A stretch of 64,000 bases of DNA from Pseudomonas sp. TH31 (GTDB lineage: Bacteria > Pseudomonadota > Gammaproteobacteria > Pseudomonadales > Pseudomonadaceae), in contig NZ_JAEKEZ010000038.1 in the NCBI RefSeq assembly GCF_016650815.1, positions 427,513 through 491,512 of the forward strand. Reading direction: 5' to 3'. Numbering within the stretch: the stretch's first letter is position 1; each line of letters opens with the position of its first letter. Shown piece by piece: positions 1 to 9,252 of the stretch. The position numbers were made by a program, and so were the translations under genes. The notes under the pieces are model-generated. The model was given only the letters and a program-made list of their open reading frames with translations, was not told where the DNA came from and made no database searches.

Positions 1-925
1 AGGTATGTCAGGGCCAGGTGGCTGCCGTTCAGCAGTTTGATCTTCATTTCCTCATAAGGCGTGACGTCGTTGGTGAACTGCACGCCGACCTTTTCCCAGG
101 CCGGGCGACCGTTGACGAACTTGTCTTCCAGCACCCACTGCACAAACGGTTCGCAGACCACCGGCCAGGCGTCGTCGACCGCATGCTTGTCGGCCAGTTG
201 CAGGCGATGCTCGATGCTGGTCATCGGCGTGATGCGGTCGACCATGGCGTTGGGGAAACTGACGTTGCTGTCGATCCAGTCGCGCAGATCGGTATCGCGC
301 AGCGCAGCAAAGGCCAGCAAGGCTTTGCGGGTGACCGCGCCGTTGTGCGGCAGGTTATCGCAGGACATCAAGGTGAACGCTGGCGTACCAGCGGCGCGAC
401 GTTTGGCCAGCGCGGCGCAGAGAAAACCAAACACGGTTTTCGGTGTATTCGGGTTCGCCAGATCATGTTGAATCTGCGGCAGGTGGGCCATGAACTCGCC
501 GTTGCTGTCGTCGATGCAGTAGCCGCCCTCGGTGATGGTCAGCGAGACGATGCGGATCTCGGGGTTGGCGAGTTTGTCGATCAACGCTTCGGCGCCGTCT
601 TCAGCCAGCAACATGTCGCGTATCGAGCCGATCACCCGGACTTCGGCGTCGTTGTTGTCGCCCAGTTCAAACAAGGTGAACAGGTAATCCTGTTCCTTCA
701 AATCGTCCGGGGCCGACGGTCTTCGGCGCGCAGGCCGACACCGCAAATCGCCCAGTCCAGGCCTTCGCCCAAGTTCATCAGTGCATCGGTGTAATACGCC
801 TGGTGCGCCCGATGGAAGCCACCAACGCCGATGTGGGCGATGCCATGGCGGGTGTCGCTCAGGGCGTAGGCAGGCAGGGCCACCTCGGGGGCGAGGCGAT
901 TGAGGTTCTGTTTATTCAGTTTCAT
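1..925 (-). pseudogene. mtlD: Mannitol 2-dehydrogenase MtlD, frameshifted and cut by the window edge
   Basis: NAD-dependent polyol dehydrogenase that oxidises mannitol (and related polyols) to fructose after uptake by the MtlEFGK transporter. The first 67 or so codons from ATG 923-925 read as a normal family start, including the segment HIGVGGFHRAHQAYY. The frame then runs into a stop at about 698. Shifting by one base at about 708-714 restores a long family-like reading (DYLFTLFELGD, later MSCDNLPHNGAV) down to base 1. One base therefore appears missing in a G/C run. It lies 12 bp after mtlK as the fifth gene of the mtl operon. The C-terminal part is outside the window. The change may be a real mutation or a sequencing error; two other genes here show the same kind of defect. 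The family assignment is secure. Confidence 0.85.
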
Positions 926-937
926 CGCGTGGTCTCG

Positions 938-2041
938 TCAGGCTGCAGCGCGCAACGGGCGGGTCAGCGCCACGCCGTCGGCATCGAATAAATGGCAGTG
1001 TTCAGCGTCCAGGTGCAGGCTCAGCGCCTCGCCATAGCGGCTCGCCAGGTCACCGCGAACGCGCATGGTCAGGGCTTCGCCGGACGAGGTCACAACGTGG
1101 CAGAAGGTGTCGCTGCCCAGGCGTTCGCTGACGTCGGCGGTGACTTGCAAGGTGCAGTCGCCGGTTTGCGCCAGGTTCAGGTGTTCCGGGCGAATGCCCA
1201 GGGTCACCGGGCTGCCGACGCTCAGGCTGACACTGCTTAACGGCAGGGTGATGCGGGTACCGGCATCCAGCTGCACTTCGCAATTCTGGCTTTCGACTCG
1301 GGTCACTCGGCCCTTGAGGAACCCCATTTTCGGCGTGCCAAGGAACCCCGCAACAAACAGGTTGGCCGGCTGGTGATACAAGTCCAGCGGCGAGCCGACC
1401 TGTTCGATTTTGCCGCCATTGAGTACCACGACTTTGTCGGCCATGGTCATCGCCTCGACCTGGTCGTGGGTCACGTAGATCATGGTGGCTTTCAGTTCTT
1501 TGTGCAGGCGCAACAGCTCCAGGCGCATCTGCACTCGCAGGGCGGCGTCGAGGTTGGACAACGGTTCGTCGAACAGGAAGATTTTCGGGTTGCGCACAAT
1601 CGCCCGGCCGATCGCCACGCGCTGACGCTGGCCGCCGGACAGCTGTTTTGGTTTGCGTTCAAGCATCGGCCCGAGTTCGAGAATACGCGCCGCTTCGCCG
1701 ACTTTCTTCTCGACTTCGGCTTTCGGGACACCGGCCAGGTCGAGGGCGAACGACATGTTCTTTTTCACGGTCATGTGCGGGTACAGGGCGTAGGTCTGGA
1801 ACACCATGGCCAGGTCACGCTTGGCCGGGCTGACTTCGGTGATGTCGCGGCCATCGAGTTCGATGGTGCCGCCGCTGACTTCTTCGAGGCCGGCGATCAG
1901 CCGCAGCAGGGTGGACTTGCCACAGCCCGACGGGCCGACGAAGACCACGAATTCCTTGTCGTTCACTTCCAGGTCGATGCCCTTGATGATGGAAAAGCCT
2001 TCGAAGCCTTTTTGCAGATTCTTGATTTTCAGGTTGGCCAT
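938..2041 (-). CDS. mtlK: Mannitol/polyol ABC transporter ATPase MtlK
   Basis: Cytoplasmic ATPase of a carbohydrate uptake system of the MalK/UgpC type (367 aa, normal family length). Visible motifs are Walker A GPSGCGKST near residue 38, ABC signature LSGGQRQRVAIGRA near 135, Walker B IFLFDEPLSNLD near 155 and the H-loop THDQ near 190. These are followed by a C-terminal OB-fold regulatory region that contains GIRPEHL. The gene follows mtlG after a 161 bp gap that holds a REP doublet, and it is followed 12 bp later by mtlD. Its role in mannitol, sorbitol or arabitol import is inferred from operon context with mtlE, F, G and D and the upstream MtlR-type regulator. Confidence 0.93.
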   Translation of the reverse strand: MANLKIKNLQKGFEGFSIIKGIDLEVNDKEFVVFVGPSGCGKSTLLRLIAGLEEVSGGTIELDGRDITEVSPAKRDLAMVFQTYALYPHMTVKKNMSFALDLAGVPKAEVEKKVGEAARILELGPMLERKPKQLSGGQRQRVAIGRAIVRNPKIFLFDEPLSNLDAALRVQMRLELLRLHKELKATMIYVTHDQVEAMTMADKVVVLNGGKIEQVGSPLDLYHQPANLFVAGFLGTPKMGFLKGRVTRVESQNCEVQLDAGTRITLPLSSVSLSVGSPVTLGIRPEHLNLAQTGDCTLQVTADVSERLGSDTFCHVVTSSGEALTMRVRGDLASRYGEALSLHLDAEHCHLFDADGVALTRPLRAAA

Positions 2042-2090
2042 GGTGATGGGCCTCCGCTTTTAGTTATTCAGTTGAACTGCGCTGCCTGGA

Positions 2091-2202
2091 GATCAAAAGA
2101 TCGCAGGCTGCGCCAGCTCCTACAGGGATCGCGTTGGGTCAGCGATATCGCATGGGCCGTGGGGCTCTTTGTAGGAGCTGCCGAAGGCTGCGATCTTTTG
2201 AT
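2091..2202. repeat. REP doublet between mtlG and mtlK
   Basis: Two inverted REP elements of the GCTGCCGAAGGCTGC class (2091-2123 and 2171-2202) face each other around a 47 bp spacer. The outer end abuts the mtlG stop codon directly. A transcript through it can fold a hairpin at each REP or a longer stem between them. The first copy is degenerate. Confidence 0.9.
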
Positions 2203-3033
2203 TCATTTCACGGCACCAAACGACAGGCCGCGGACCAGTTGTTTCTGGCTGATCCAGCCGAAGATCAGGATCGGTGCGCAGGCCAGCGTCGACACGGCCG
2301 ACAACTTGGCCCAGAACAGGCCTTCGGGGCTTGAGTACGAGGCGATCAACGCGGTCAGCGGCGCGGCTTTCGATGAGGTCAGGTTCAAGGACCAGAACGC
2401 TTCGTTCCAGCACAGGATCAGCGACAGCAGCACCGTGGAAGCCAGGCCACCCTTGGCAATCGGCAGCAGCACCCGGACCATTTCCTGCCAGAGGGTGGCG
2501 CCGTCGAGGCGTGCGGCTTCGAGGATGTCTTTCGGGATGTCCTTGAAGTAGGTGTAAATCATCCAGACCACGATCGGCAGGTTGATCAGCGTGTAGATGG
2601 TGATCAAGGCAATGCGCGTATCGAGCAGGCCGAAGCTCTTGGCCAGCAGGTAGATCGGCATCAGCACGCCCACCGGCGGTAGCATTTTGGTGGAGAGCAT
2701 CCACAGCAGCGTGCCTTTGGTGCGTTTGGTTTCGTAGAACGCCATCGAGTAGGCCGCCGGCACCGCGATCAGCAGGCAAAGGGCCGTGGCGCTGAAGGAA
2801 ATCACCACCGAGTTCCAGGCGAAGCTGAAGTAGTCGCTGCGCTCGTTGATGTGCAGGTAGTTCTCCAGCGTCGGCGTGAAGATGAATTGCGGTGGCGTGG
2901 CGAACGCGTCGATTTCGGTTTTGAAACTGGTCAGCACCATCCAGAAGATCGGGAAGAAGATCAGGATCGCGATGGCCCAGGCCAGAGTGCCGAGCAGCAG
3001 GCTTTGCAGACGGCGGGATTGTTGGAGAGTCAT
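2203..3033 (-). CDS. mtlG: Mannitol/polyol ABC transporter permease MtlG
   Basis: Inner-membrane permease of the MalG type (276 aa). The N-terminus has a cytoplasmic stub, a first membrane helix (LGTLAWAIAILIFFPIFWMV) and then a periplasmic loop. The EAA loop, which contacts the ATPase, is seen as EAARLDGATLWQEMVRVLLP around residues 180-200. It starts 10 bp after mtlF, so the two are probably translationally coupled, and it pairs with MtlF to form the channel. Its stop codon touches the downstream REP doublet. Confidence 0.92.
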   Translation of the reverse strand: MTLQQSRRLQSLLLGTLAWAIAILIFFPIFWMVLTSFKTEIDAFATPPQFIFTPTLENYLHINERSDYFSFAWNSVVISFSATALCLLIAVPAAYSMAFYETKRTKGTLLWMLSTKMLPPVGVLMPIYLLAKSFGLLDTRIALITIYTLINLPIVVWMIYTYFKDIPKDILEAARLDGATLWQEMVRVLLPIAKGGLASTVLLSLILCWNEAFWSLNLTSSKAAPLTALIASYSSPEGLFWAKLSAVSTLACAPILIFGWISQKQLVRGLSFGAVK

Positions 3034-3043
3034 GGCGCAGGCC

Positions 3044-3970
3044 TCAGGCTTTGTCTGTCAGGTTTTTGCCGATCATGCGCACCAGCACGATGGCCGCGAC
3101 GTTGGCAATGACCACCGCGATCAAACCACCGGCGGACGCCATGCCGACATCGAACTGCACCAGCGCCTGGTTGTAGATCAGGTAGGCGAGGTTGGTCGAG
3201 GCGTAACCGGGGCCACCGTTGGTGGTGGTGAAGATTTCGGCAAATACCGAGAGCAGGAAGATGGTTTCGATCATCACCACCACCGCAATCGGCCGCGCCA
3301 GGTGCGGCAGGGTCAGGTGCCAGAAGATCGCGATCGGACCGGCACCGTCCAGGCGCGCGGCTTCTTTCTGTTCCTGGTCGAGGGACTGCATGGCGGTCAT
3401 CAGGATCAGGATCGCGAAGGGCAGCCACTGCCACGACACAATGATGATGATCGACAGCAGTGGGTAGTGCGCCAGCCAGTCCACCGGTTGCGCGCCGAAC
3501 AGCTTCCAGACGTAGGCGAGAATCCCCGACACCGGGTGGAAAATCAGGTTCTTCCAGATCAGCGCACCGACAGTCGGCATGATGAAGAACGGCGAGATCA
3601 GCATGACCCGCACGATGCCGCGACCGAGAAACTCACTGGCCTCAAGCAACGCACTGATCAACACGCCGAACACCACGCTGATCAGCAGCACACTGCCCAC
3701 CAGCAACAAGGTGTTGGTGGCGCCGGGCAGGAAGCCCGAATCGGTCAGGAAGTAGGTGAAGTTTTCCAGCCCGACAAACTCGTTCTCGCCGGGGTTGAGC
3801 AGGTTGTAGCGGATCACTGAAAAGTAGAGGGTCATGCCCAGTGGCACGATCATCCACAGCAGCAACATGGCCACCGAAGGCGTGACGAGAAACCAGCCGG
3901 GATTGGCCAACCGGCTTTTACGCACCGGTTGGGGAACTTCCATATGAGCTTTGGCAGTTGAAATATTCAT
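3044..3970 (-). CDS. mtlF: Mannitol/polyol ABC transporter permease MtlF
   Basis: Inner-membrane permease of the MalF type (308 aa from the chosen start). The frame stays open to 4060, but the upstream 30 codons run into a REP element and do not look like protein. The ATG at 3968-3970 (MNISTAKAHMEV) matches the family start better. About six membrane helices are visible, together with a typical EAA loop (KEAARLDGAGPIAIFWHLTLP near residue 215). It lies between mtlE and mtlG, with a REP element separating it from mtlE. Confidence 0.9.
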   Translation of the reverse strand: MNISTAKAHMEVPQPVRKSRLANPGWFLVTPSVAMLLLWMIVPLGMTLYFSVIRYNLLNPGENEFVGLENFTYFLTDSGFLPGATNTLLLVGSVLLISVVFGVLISALLEASEFLGRGIVRVMLISPFFIMPTVGALIWKNLIFHPVSGILAYVWKLFGAQPVDWLAHYPLLSIIIIVSWQWLPFAILILMTAMQSLDQEQKEAARLDGAGPIAIFWHLTLPHLARPIAVVVMIETIFLLSVFAEIFTTTNGGPGYASTNLAYLIYNQALVQFDVGMASAGGLIAVVIANVAAIVLVRMIGKNLTDKA

Positions 3971-4014
3971 GTCGATAGAACCGATTGGGTGCATGAGCAA
4001 GGGCGCGGTGAATC

Positions 4015-4108
4015 CCTGTAGGAGCAAAGCTTGCTCGCGATGAACGATGACGCGGTTCATCTGACAGACCGCGGCGCGGCAATCGCGGGCAAGCCTTGCT
4101 CCTACAGG
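4015..4108. repeat. REP doublet between mtlE and mtlF
   Basis: Inverted pair of the second REP class seen in this window (core AGCTTGCTCGCGA), at 4015-4040 and 4083-4108. The two arms point at each other. It sits between the highly expressed binding-protein gene and the first permease gene. Confidence 0.88.
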
Positions 4109-4118
4109 TAGTGCCGGG

Positions 4119-5432
4119 TTACTTGGGATAACCGGCGCGCTTCATCTCACGTTCGGTGGTTTGCTGGGCGGCGGCCAGGGCCTGGTCGACCGTGGTCTGG
4201 CCGATCAGTGCTGCCGAGAACGACTTGCCGACCTGCGTGCCGATGCCCTGGAACTCAGGGATGGTCACCAACTGGATGCCGATATACGGCACAGGCTTGA
4301 GGGTCGGTTTGCTCGGGTCCGCGGCTTTGAGCGACTCGAGAGTCACCTTGGCGAACGGCGCGGCGCTTATGTAAGCCTCGCTGTAGGTCGAGGCCCGCGT
4401 GCCTGGCGGCACGTTGGCGATGCCGTCTTTTTCCGCAACCAGCGCACCGTATTCCTTGGAAGTGGCCCAGGCACTGAAGGTCTTCGCTGCATCCTTGGCC
4501 TTGGAACTGGTCGGAATCGCCAGCGCCCAGGAATACAACCAGGCCGAGCCCTTGTCGGTGGTCTCGTGCGGCGAAAAGGTGAAGCCGACGTGGTCGCTGA
4601 CCTTGCTTTGGGTCTTGTCGGTGACGAGCGAGCCGGCGACGCTGGCATCGACCCAGATTGCACACTTGCCGCTGTTGAACAGCGCCAGGTTTTCGTTGAA
4701 ACCGTTGCTGGAAGCACCCGGCGGGCCCGAATCGGTCATGGTCTTGACGTAGAAATTCAGCGCGTTTTTCCACTCGGGGCCAGTGGTGAATTCCGGTTGC
4801 CACTTCTCATCGAACCAGCGCGCACCATAGGCGTTGGCCAGGGTGGTGATCAGCGCCATGTTCTCGCCCCAGCCAGCCTTGCCGCGCAGGCAGATGCCGT
4901 ACTGTTCTTTATCCTTGTGGGTGAGTTTGCTGGCGAATTCGCCGATCTGGGTCCAGGTCGGGTGCTCGGGCATGGTCAGCCCGGCGTCCTTGAACAGGTC
5001 AGTCCGGTAATAAGTGATCGAGCTTTCCGCGTAGAACGGCAGGGCGTACAGCGAACCCTTGACCGACAGGCCTTCGCGCACCGATGGGAACACGTCGTCG
5101 AGGGCGTAGCTGGCCGGCAAGTCTTTCATCGGTTCCAGCCAACCCTTGGCGCCCCAGAGTGCCGCTTCGTACATGCCGATGGTCAGCACATCGAACTGCC
5201 CGCCCTGGGTCGCAATGTCGGTAGTCAGGCGTTGGCGCAGGACGTTTTCTTCGAGCACCACCCAATTGAGCTTGATGTCCGGGTGCTCGGCCTCGAAGGT
5301 TTTCGAGAGCTTTTGCATGCGGATCATGTCGCTGTTGTTGACGGTGGCGATGGTCAGGGTCTGAGCGCCGAGGCTGACGCTACTGAGGGTCATGCAGGTG
5401 AGGGCAAGCAGAGCTTTTACAGAAGGTTGCAT
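4119..5432 (-). CDS. mtlE: Periplasmic mannitol/polyol-binding protein MtlE
   Basis: Extracellular solute-binding protein, family 1 (437 aa), and the substrate receptor of the MtlEFGK importer. The N-terminus is a clear Sec signal peptide (MQPSVKALLALTCMTLSSVS, cleavage near LGAQ), followed by LTIATVNNSDMIRMQ and the family pattern of an alternating two-lobe fold. It is first in the operon. An AGGAGTG ribosome binding site precedes the start. The 5' leader contains two short inverted repeats. Polyol specificity is inferred from the neighbouring mtlD and mtlR. Confidence 0.92.
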   Translation of the reverse strand: MQPSVKALLALTCMTLSSVSLGAQTLTIATVNNSDMIRMQKLSKTFEAEHPDIKLNWVVLEENVLRQRLTTDIATQGGQFDVLTIGMYEAALWGAKGWLEPMKDLPASYALDDVFPSVREGLSVKGSLYALPFYAESSITYYRTDLFKDAGLTMPEHPTWTQIGEFASKLTHKDKEQYGICLRGKAGWGENMALITTLANAYGARWFDEKWQPEFTTGPEWKNALNFYVKTMTDSGPPGASSNGFNENLALFNSGKCAIWVDASVAGSLVTDKTQSKVSDHVGFTFSPHETTDKGSAWLYSWALAIPTSSKAKDAAKTFSAWATSKEYGALVAEKDGIANVPPGTRASTYSEAYISAAPFAKVTLESLKAADPSKPTLKPVPYIGIQLVTIPEFQGIGTQVGKSFSAALIGQTTVDQALAAAQQTTEREMKRAGYPK

Positions 5433-5663
5433 CGTGCACTCCTTTTCTGCCCCCAGTGAGGGCAGAAGGACGGTTATTGTTTTTGTGTCTTCCTTGTGAG
5501 GGAAGAATCTGCACTGATTACAGCCTTCAATTGAGGATGTGACAAATCATCCGTAACACTTGAATCGATACTTTTTTGCACTGGGGTTTAGAGCGGGAAG
5601 TACGGGGTAGGGCTTTCTTGCGCTGATTCGCTATGGAATGCGTATAGGTTTTTAAAAACGCAA
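5433..5663 (-). promoter_or_regulatory. mtlE leader and promoter region with two short inverted repeats
   Basis: Non-coding region upstream of mtlE. It holds the inverted repeat TTCTGCCC/GGGCAGAA (5445-5467) just outside the ribosome binding site and a second one, TCTTCC/GGAAGA (5489-5507). These could be RNA hairpins in the leader or operator half-sites. No promoter boxes can be assigned with confidence. AraC-type MtlR is the expected activator. Confidence 0.4.
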
Positions 5664-5746
5664 ATCAAAAGATCGCAGCCTTCGGCAGCTCCTACATGGG
5701 ATCGTATCTCCCTGTAGGAGCTGCCGAAGGCTGCGATCTTTTGATC
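5664..5746. repeat. REPIN between mtlR and mtlE
   Basis: Two inverted GCTGCCGAAGGCTGC-class REPs (5664-5695 and 5714-5746) separated by 18 bp. The arms are complementary over about 32 bp. It lies 9 bp past the mtlR stop and may double as its transcription terminator. Confidence 0.92.
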
Positions 5747-5755
5747 TTTTAACGG

Positions 5756-6661
5756 CTAACCCACATTTTGTTCGGTCAACCGCTGCACCGCCAACCGCCG
5801 GTAGTGGGACGGCGTCATTCCCTTGAGCTGCTGGAACCGCCGGTTGAAATTGGAAATGTTGTTGAAGCCGGACTCGAAACACACATCGGTCACCGGTTTG
5901 TCGCCATCGGCCAGCAGTTCGCAGGACTTGCTGATCCGTAGGCGATTGACGAATTCGATAAAGCAGCGCCCGGTGGCCTGCTTGAACACCCGGCTGAAAT
6001 ACGTTGGCTTCATCCCCAGGTGCTCGGCGACTTCTTCCAGCGGCAGTTCCCGGGCGTAATGGGCAAAAATGTAATCCACTGCCCGGTTGGTGCGATCAAC
6101 GTTATGTTCATCCGCCAGTTGCGGCGTCGAGGCACCGGACAGCAACTGATAGTCATCAGACGCCGCCAGCACCTCCAACAAAATGAAAAAGTGCCCGAGC
6201 CGGGTCACGCCTTTGGTATCGGCGATGCGCTGCATCAGTGTCATGGCCTGGCGGATGGTGCGCTTGCAGCGAAACTCGATACCGTACTGCGCACGCTCCA
6301 GCAGTGGCGACAACGTCTTGAGCTCGGCGAACACCAGATGGCCGCTGTCGAACAGTTCATCGGTGAAGTTGACCAGCATGTCGCGCTTGGGCACCACTTC
6401 GTCCTCGGCCACCTGGCTGATCCAGTTGTGCGGCAGGTTGGGACCGGTGAGGAATAGCGATTCGGGGTAGAAGTTGCCGATGTAGTCGCCGATGAAGACC
6501 TTGCCGGAGCTGGCGACGATCAGGTGCAACTCGTATTCCTTGTGGAAATGCCAGCGCACCAATGGGCAGGGAAACCCGTGCTGGCGATAGATGATGGACA
6601 ACCCGTTGTGGTCGTCCATCAACTCGTAGGAAGGATCGGTGATTCTGGCTGATCGGCTCAT
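5756..6661 (-). CDS. mtlR: AraC-family activator of the mannitol operon, MtlR
   Basis: Transcription factor of 301 aa. The N-terminal cupin-like sensor domain (residues about 20-150, with a WHFHKEYELHLIV segment) is followed by a C-terminal AraC DNA-binding domain with two helix-turn-helix units. The first carries LPLEEVAEHLGMKPTYFSRVFKQ and the second carries PVTDVCFESGFNNISNFNRRF. It is transcribed in the same direction as, and directly upstream of, mtlE. This arrangement and sequence type match the known MtlR activator of polyol uptake in P. fluorescens. The 286 bp upstream of it hold no gene that I can support. Confidence 0.9.
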   Translation of the reverse strand: MSRSARITDPSYELMDDHNGLSIIYRQHGFPCPLVRWHFHKEYELHLIVASSGKVFIGDYIGNFYPESLFLTGPNLPHNWISQVAEDEVVPKRDMLVNFTDELFDSGHLVFAELKTLSPLLERAQYGIEFRCKRTIRQAMTLMQRIADTKGVTRLGHFFILLEVLAASDDYQLLSGASTPQLADEHNVDRTNRAVDYIFAHYARELPLEEVAEHLGMKPTYFSRVFKQATGRCFIEFVNRLRISKSCELLADGDKPVTDVCFESGFNNISNFNRRFQQLKGMTPSHYRRLAVQRLTEQNVG

Positions 6662-6947
6662 GGCAGGCGCTTTTATTGTTATCGCGCCCTGATGATGCCT
6701 CTTTCCGGGACGCTAACGCCAGCAGCCTGTCAGTCGCCCTGCAGAGGCGCCTTGATGCTGTTGACGCCCCGGCAGTACCGACGATCTCTGCCTCGTCGAA
6801 AAAGTCGCTGCCGATGATGCGGCAGCCGCTGACCCAAACGTGAAAAAATCAACGCCTGGGCAAAGCGTAGAAGCCGGTAGCGGATTTTTATAAGGCCTGA
6901 AACATATGTATAAACATAGCCTTATACCAGTAACTTAATGCCTGATA

Positions 6948-8267
6948 TCACCCGCGAGAATCGGCAACAGACGACTCGCCATGGCGATTTTTTGCCTCGA
7001 TCCATTGGGCCATGTACTGCGTACTTTTATGCGCGTGATGACGAAGCATCGCGCCGGTGAAGTTGTCTCGACGGCGTTGCGCCAGGTCGCGACGGCAGAT
7101 TTGCAGGCGCTCGATCAAAGCCGGGCCGTGTTCTGACTGGCTGTATTGGGCGGCGAGTAAGCGGTCGCCATGCCCTTGGGCCTGGGCCCAGAGCGATGGG
7201 TCCTGATAAAGCGCAACGGCAGCGGCGGCCAGTGCTGCGGCGGATTCGCCAATATCGCCCGGCCAGGGCAGGCCATCGCTCATGCCTTCGGCACCGATGG
7301 GGGTGGTGACGGTCGGCGTGCCGCACAGCATGGCGTCGACGATCTTGCCTTTGATCCCTGCGCCAAAACGCAAAGGTGCGAGACAGATTCGCGCTGCCGA
7401 CATCACCTGCAGCGCGTCTTCAGCCCAGTTCATGATGTGAAAACCCTGCGCCGCATTATGCAGTGCCGTGGCCTTGGGCGGGGTGTAGGCGCCATAAAGA
7501 TGCAACTGCGCACCGGGCAATTGTTGACGAATCAACGGCCAGACCGCGGTTTTCATCCAGAGGACCGCGTCCCAGTTCGGCGCATGGCGGAAGTTGCCAA
7601 TGCTGAGAAAGTGCGCACGATCTTCAAAGGCCTTATGGGACGTCAGGGGCATCTTCGGCATCAAGGGGCACAAATGCAGCAAGTCCCGAGGGAGCTTGAA
7701 CTGCGCCACCAGCAACTCGATTTCAACCGGCGATATCATCAGGTTCAGGTCGCAGCGATACAGCGCAGCAATTTCGCGTTTTGCCAGGTCAGTGCCGGCC
7801 ATCAGCTCGAACTCTTCGCGCAAGGCCGGGGCAAACAGGTCGCTGAAATCGTTCTCATCGGCGCTGGTCTTCAAGCGGTCCTTGAGGCGCTGGTGCCGTG
7901 CGTGCCGCAGGCTTTGAAGGTCGGAAGTCTCAAGCACTCGCAGGGCGTCGGGGCAGTGCTTCTCCACGCGCCAACCGAATTGCTCCTCCATCATGAACTG
8001 ATCGAACAGCACGATATCCGGGGCCAGGTCGCTGATGAACGTATCGAAACTGCTGTTATTCAGCTCGATCGGGCATTCGCGAATGCCCAGCGCTGCGAGG
8101 TCGGCCTTGTGTTCGCCGACCCCGGCCGGGCTGCTGAAGGTGACGTCCCAGCCTTCGTGCAAAAACGTCTCGAGAATCTGCATGACATGCCCGCTGGCCG
8201 CTGAAGAACGGGGTTCGGGCCAGACGTAACCAATGACCAGGACTTTGGTTGCGTGGGACGGGGTCAT
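6948..8267 (-). CDS. Glycosyltransferase (GT4-like), substrate unknown
   Basis: Predicted sugar transferase of 439 aa. The start is placed at ATG 8265-8267 (MTPSHATKVLVIGYVWPEPR) because AAGGAAT stands correctly upstream; the frame extends further but without a site. The N-terminal Rossmann-like lobe begins at KVLVIGYVWPE. The C-terminal lobe has the family signature region ICLAPLRFGAGIKGKIVDAMLCGTPTVTTPIGAEG (about residues 320-355), which fits a GT4 nucleotide-sugar site. It stands alone between mtlR and a receiver gene, so the acceptor cannot be guessed. Confidence 0.8.
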   Translation of the reverse strand: MTPSHATKVLVIGYVWPEPRSSAASGHVMQILETFLHEGWDVTFSSPAGVGEHKADLAALGIRECPIELNNSSFDTFISDLAPDIVLFDQFMMEEQFGWRVEKHCPDALRVLETSDLQSLRHARHQRLKDRLKTSADENDFSDLFAPALREEFELMAGTDLAKREIAALYRCDLNLMISPVEIELLVAQFKLPRDLLHLCPLMPKMPLTSHKAFEDRAHFLSIGNFRHAPNWDAVLWMKTAVWPLIRQQLPGAQLHLYGAYTPPKATALHNAAQGFHIMNWAEDALQVMSAARICLAPLRFGAGIKGKIVDAMLCGTPTVTTPIGAEGMSDGLPWPGDIGESAAALAAAAVALYQDPSLWAQAQGHGDRLLAAQYSQSEHGPALIERLQICRRDLAQRRRDNFTGAMLRHHAHKSTQYMAQWIEAKNRHGESSVADSRG

Positions 8268-8384
8268 CGGTATTCCTTGAGGCGGCTGATCGGGCAGGGG
8301 CGCAATTAAACCACAGCAAGATTGGCTTTGAACGCAGAGCCGCGGCGTCAGGCAGCGATAATGAATGACCGGCAAGCGTTAATG

Positions 8385-8429
8385 AAACACGACCACCCTG
8401 CAGGGCAAAGCGTTGGGATTGTCGTGTTT
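8385..8429. other. Imperfect inverted repeat in a 363 bp gene-free gap
   Basis: The gap 8268-8630 has no supported gene. It contains AAACACGAC (8385-8393) and its complement GTCGTGTTT (8421-8429) around a 27 bp loop. A smaller palindrome, CCCTGCAGGG, lies inside the loop. The T-rich flank after 8426 would suit a weak terminator on the plus strand. The function is uncertain. Confidence 0.3.
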
Positions 8430-8630
8430 TATTTATTGAGCCTGTGTACTGGCAGTGTTTGGCAAAACGCCTCATCGGCAGGTGGTGCCTGAGTCGGATA
8501 CGTATTCGGGAGTACCCTGACCATGGTCGTTTCGAAACGGCCGTCCGGGAACCCGTGTCAGGCCTGGCAGGTCAGCGCCCGATCAAGCTGAAATGCTCAC
8601 ATTGCGCTGGTTTGTGCCACGTTTACCGCC

Positions 8631-8990
8631 TCAGGCCAGCATGCCCTTGACCTTGTCCCGCAACTGATCAATGGAGAACGGCTTGCCGATGACCTGCATG
8701 CCGGCCGGTACGTCGATACTTTCGGCATAGCCGCTGGCAAACAGGATCGGCAGCTCCGGGCGCAGCATCCGCGCCTGGGTGGCCAGTTCCCGACCGTCCA
8801 TCACTGGCAAGCCGACGTCCGTCATCATCAGGTCGATGTACTGGTCTTCGTCATTGAGAAACTCCAGGGCCTTCTCGCTGCCATCCGCTTCCAGAACCTT
8901 GAATTCGAGTTCCTCCAGCACATCGACGATCAGCATGCGTACGATGGCATCGTCTTCGACGACAAGAATGATGGATGCTTCAGAAGACAT
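8631..8990 (-). CDS. Single-domain response regulator
   Basis: A free-standing receiver domain of 119 aa with no output domain. The start at ATG 8988-8990 (MSSEASIILVVEDD) is chosen because the longer frame upstream is not protein-like. The acidic pair EDD (near residue 12), the phosphoacceptor Asp in LMMTDVGLP (near 57), the conserved Thr/Ser position and the Lys in IGKPFS (near 103) are all present. It is divergent from the large hybrid kinase at 9253, with which it may exchange phosphate. CheY-like receivers of this kind often feed kinases of the HWE or hybrid type in Pseudomonas. Confidence 0.88.
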   Translation of the reverse strand: MSSEASIILVVEDDAIVRMLIVDVLEELEFKVLEADGSEKALEFLNDEDQYIDLMMTDVGLPVMDGRELATQARMLRPELPILFASGYAESIDVPAGMQVIGKPFSIDQLRDKVKGMLA

Positions 8991-9252
8991 AGTGGTAGCT
9001 CTCAAGGGTGAATTCCAGGGGCGGCGGGCGATCGAAATTACCGGTCTCTTGCTTGAGTAAATGCCGCCCCCGACAAGTTTCCGACCCGATACAAAAAACA
9101 ATAGCTGTATAAGTCTGGCAAGGATAACGCGCGGCATTGACCAAGAGCAGTTAATTGAAGGAATTTGCTGGCAAACCTGTCAGAAAATTAGATCCGCGTG
9201 GCCGTTTTGGGGCAAACTCCTTGGTTTTCAACAGTTCGACAAGGCCTACCCA

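Noticed and set aside
1373..2551. A 392-codon plus-strand frame opposite mtlK and mtlG
   Set aside because: Crosses two well-supported genes and a REP element; no motif or ribosome site.
6890..6926. Terminator after the glycosyltransferase gene (ATAAGGC ... GCCTTAT)
   Set aside because: The stem has only seven pairs, the loop is 23 bases and no T tract follows.
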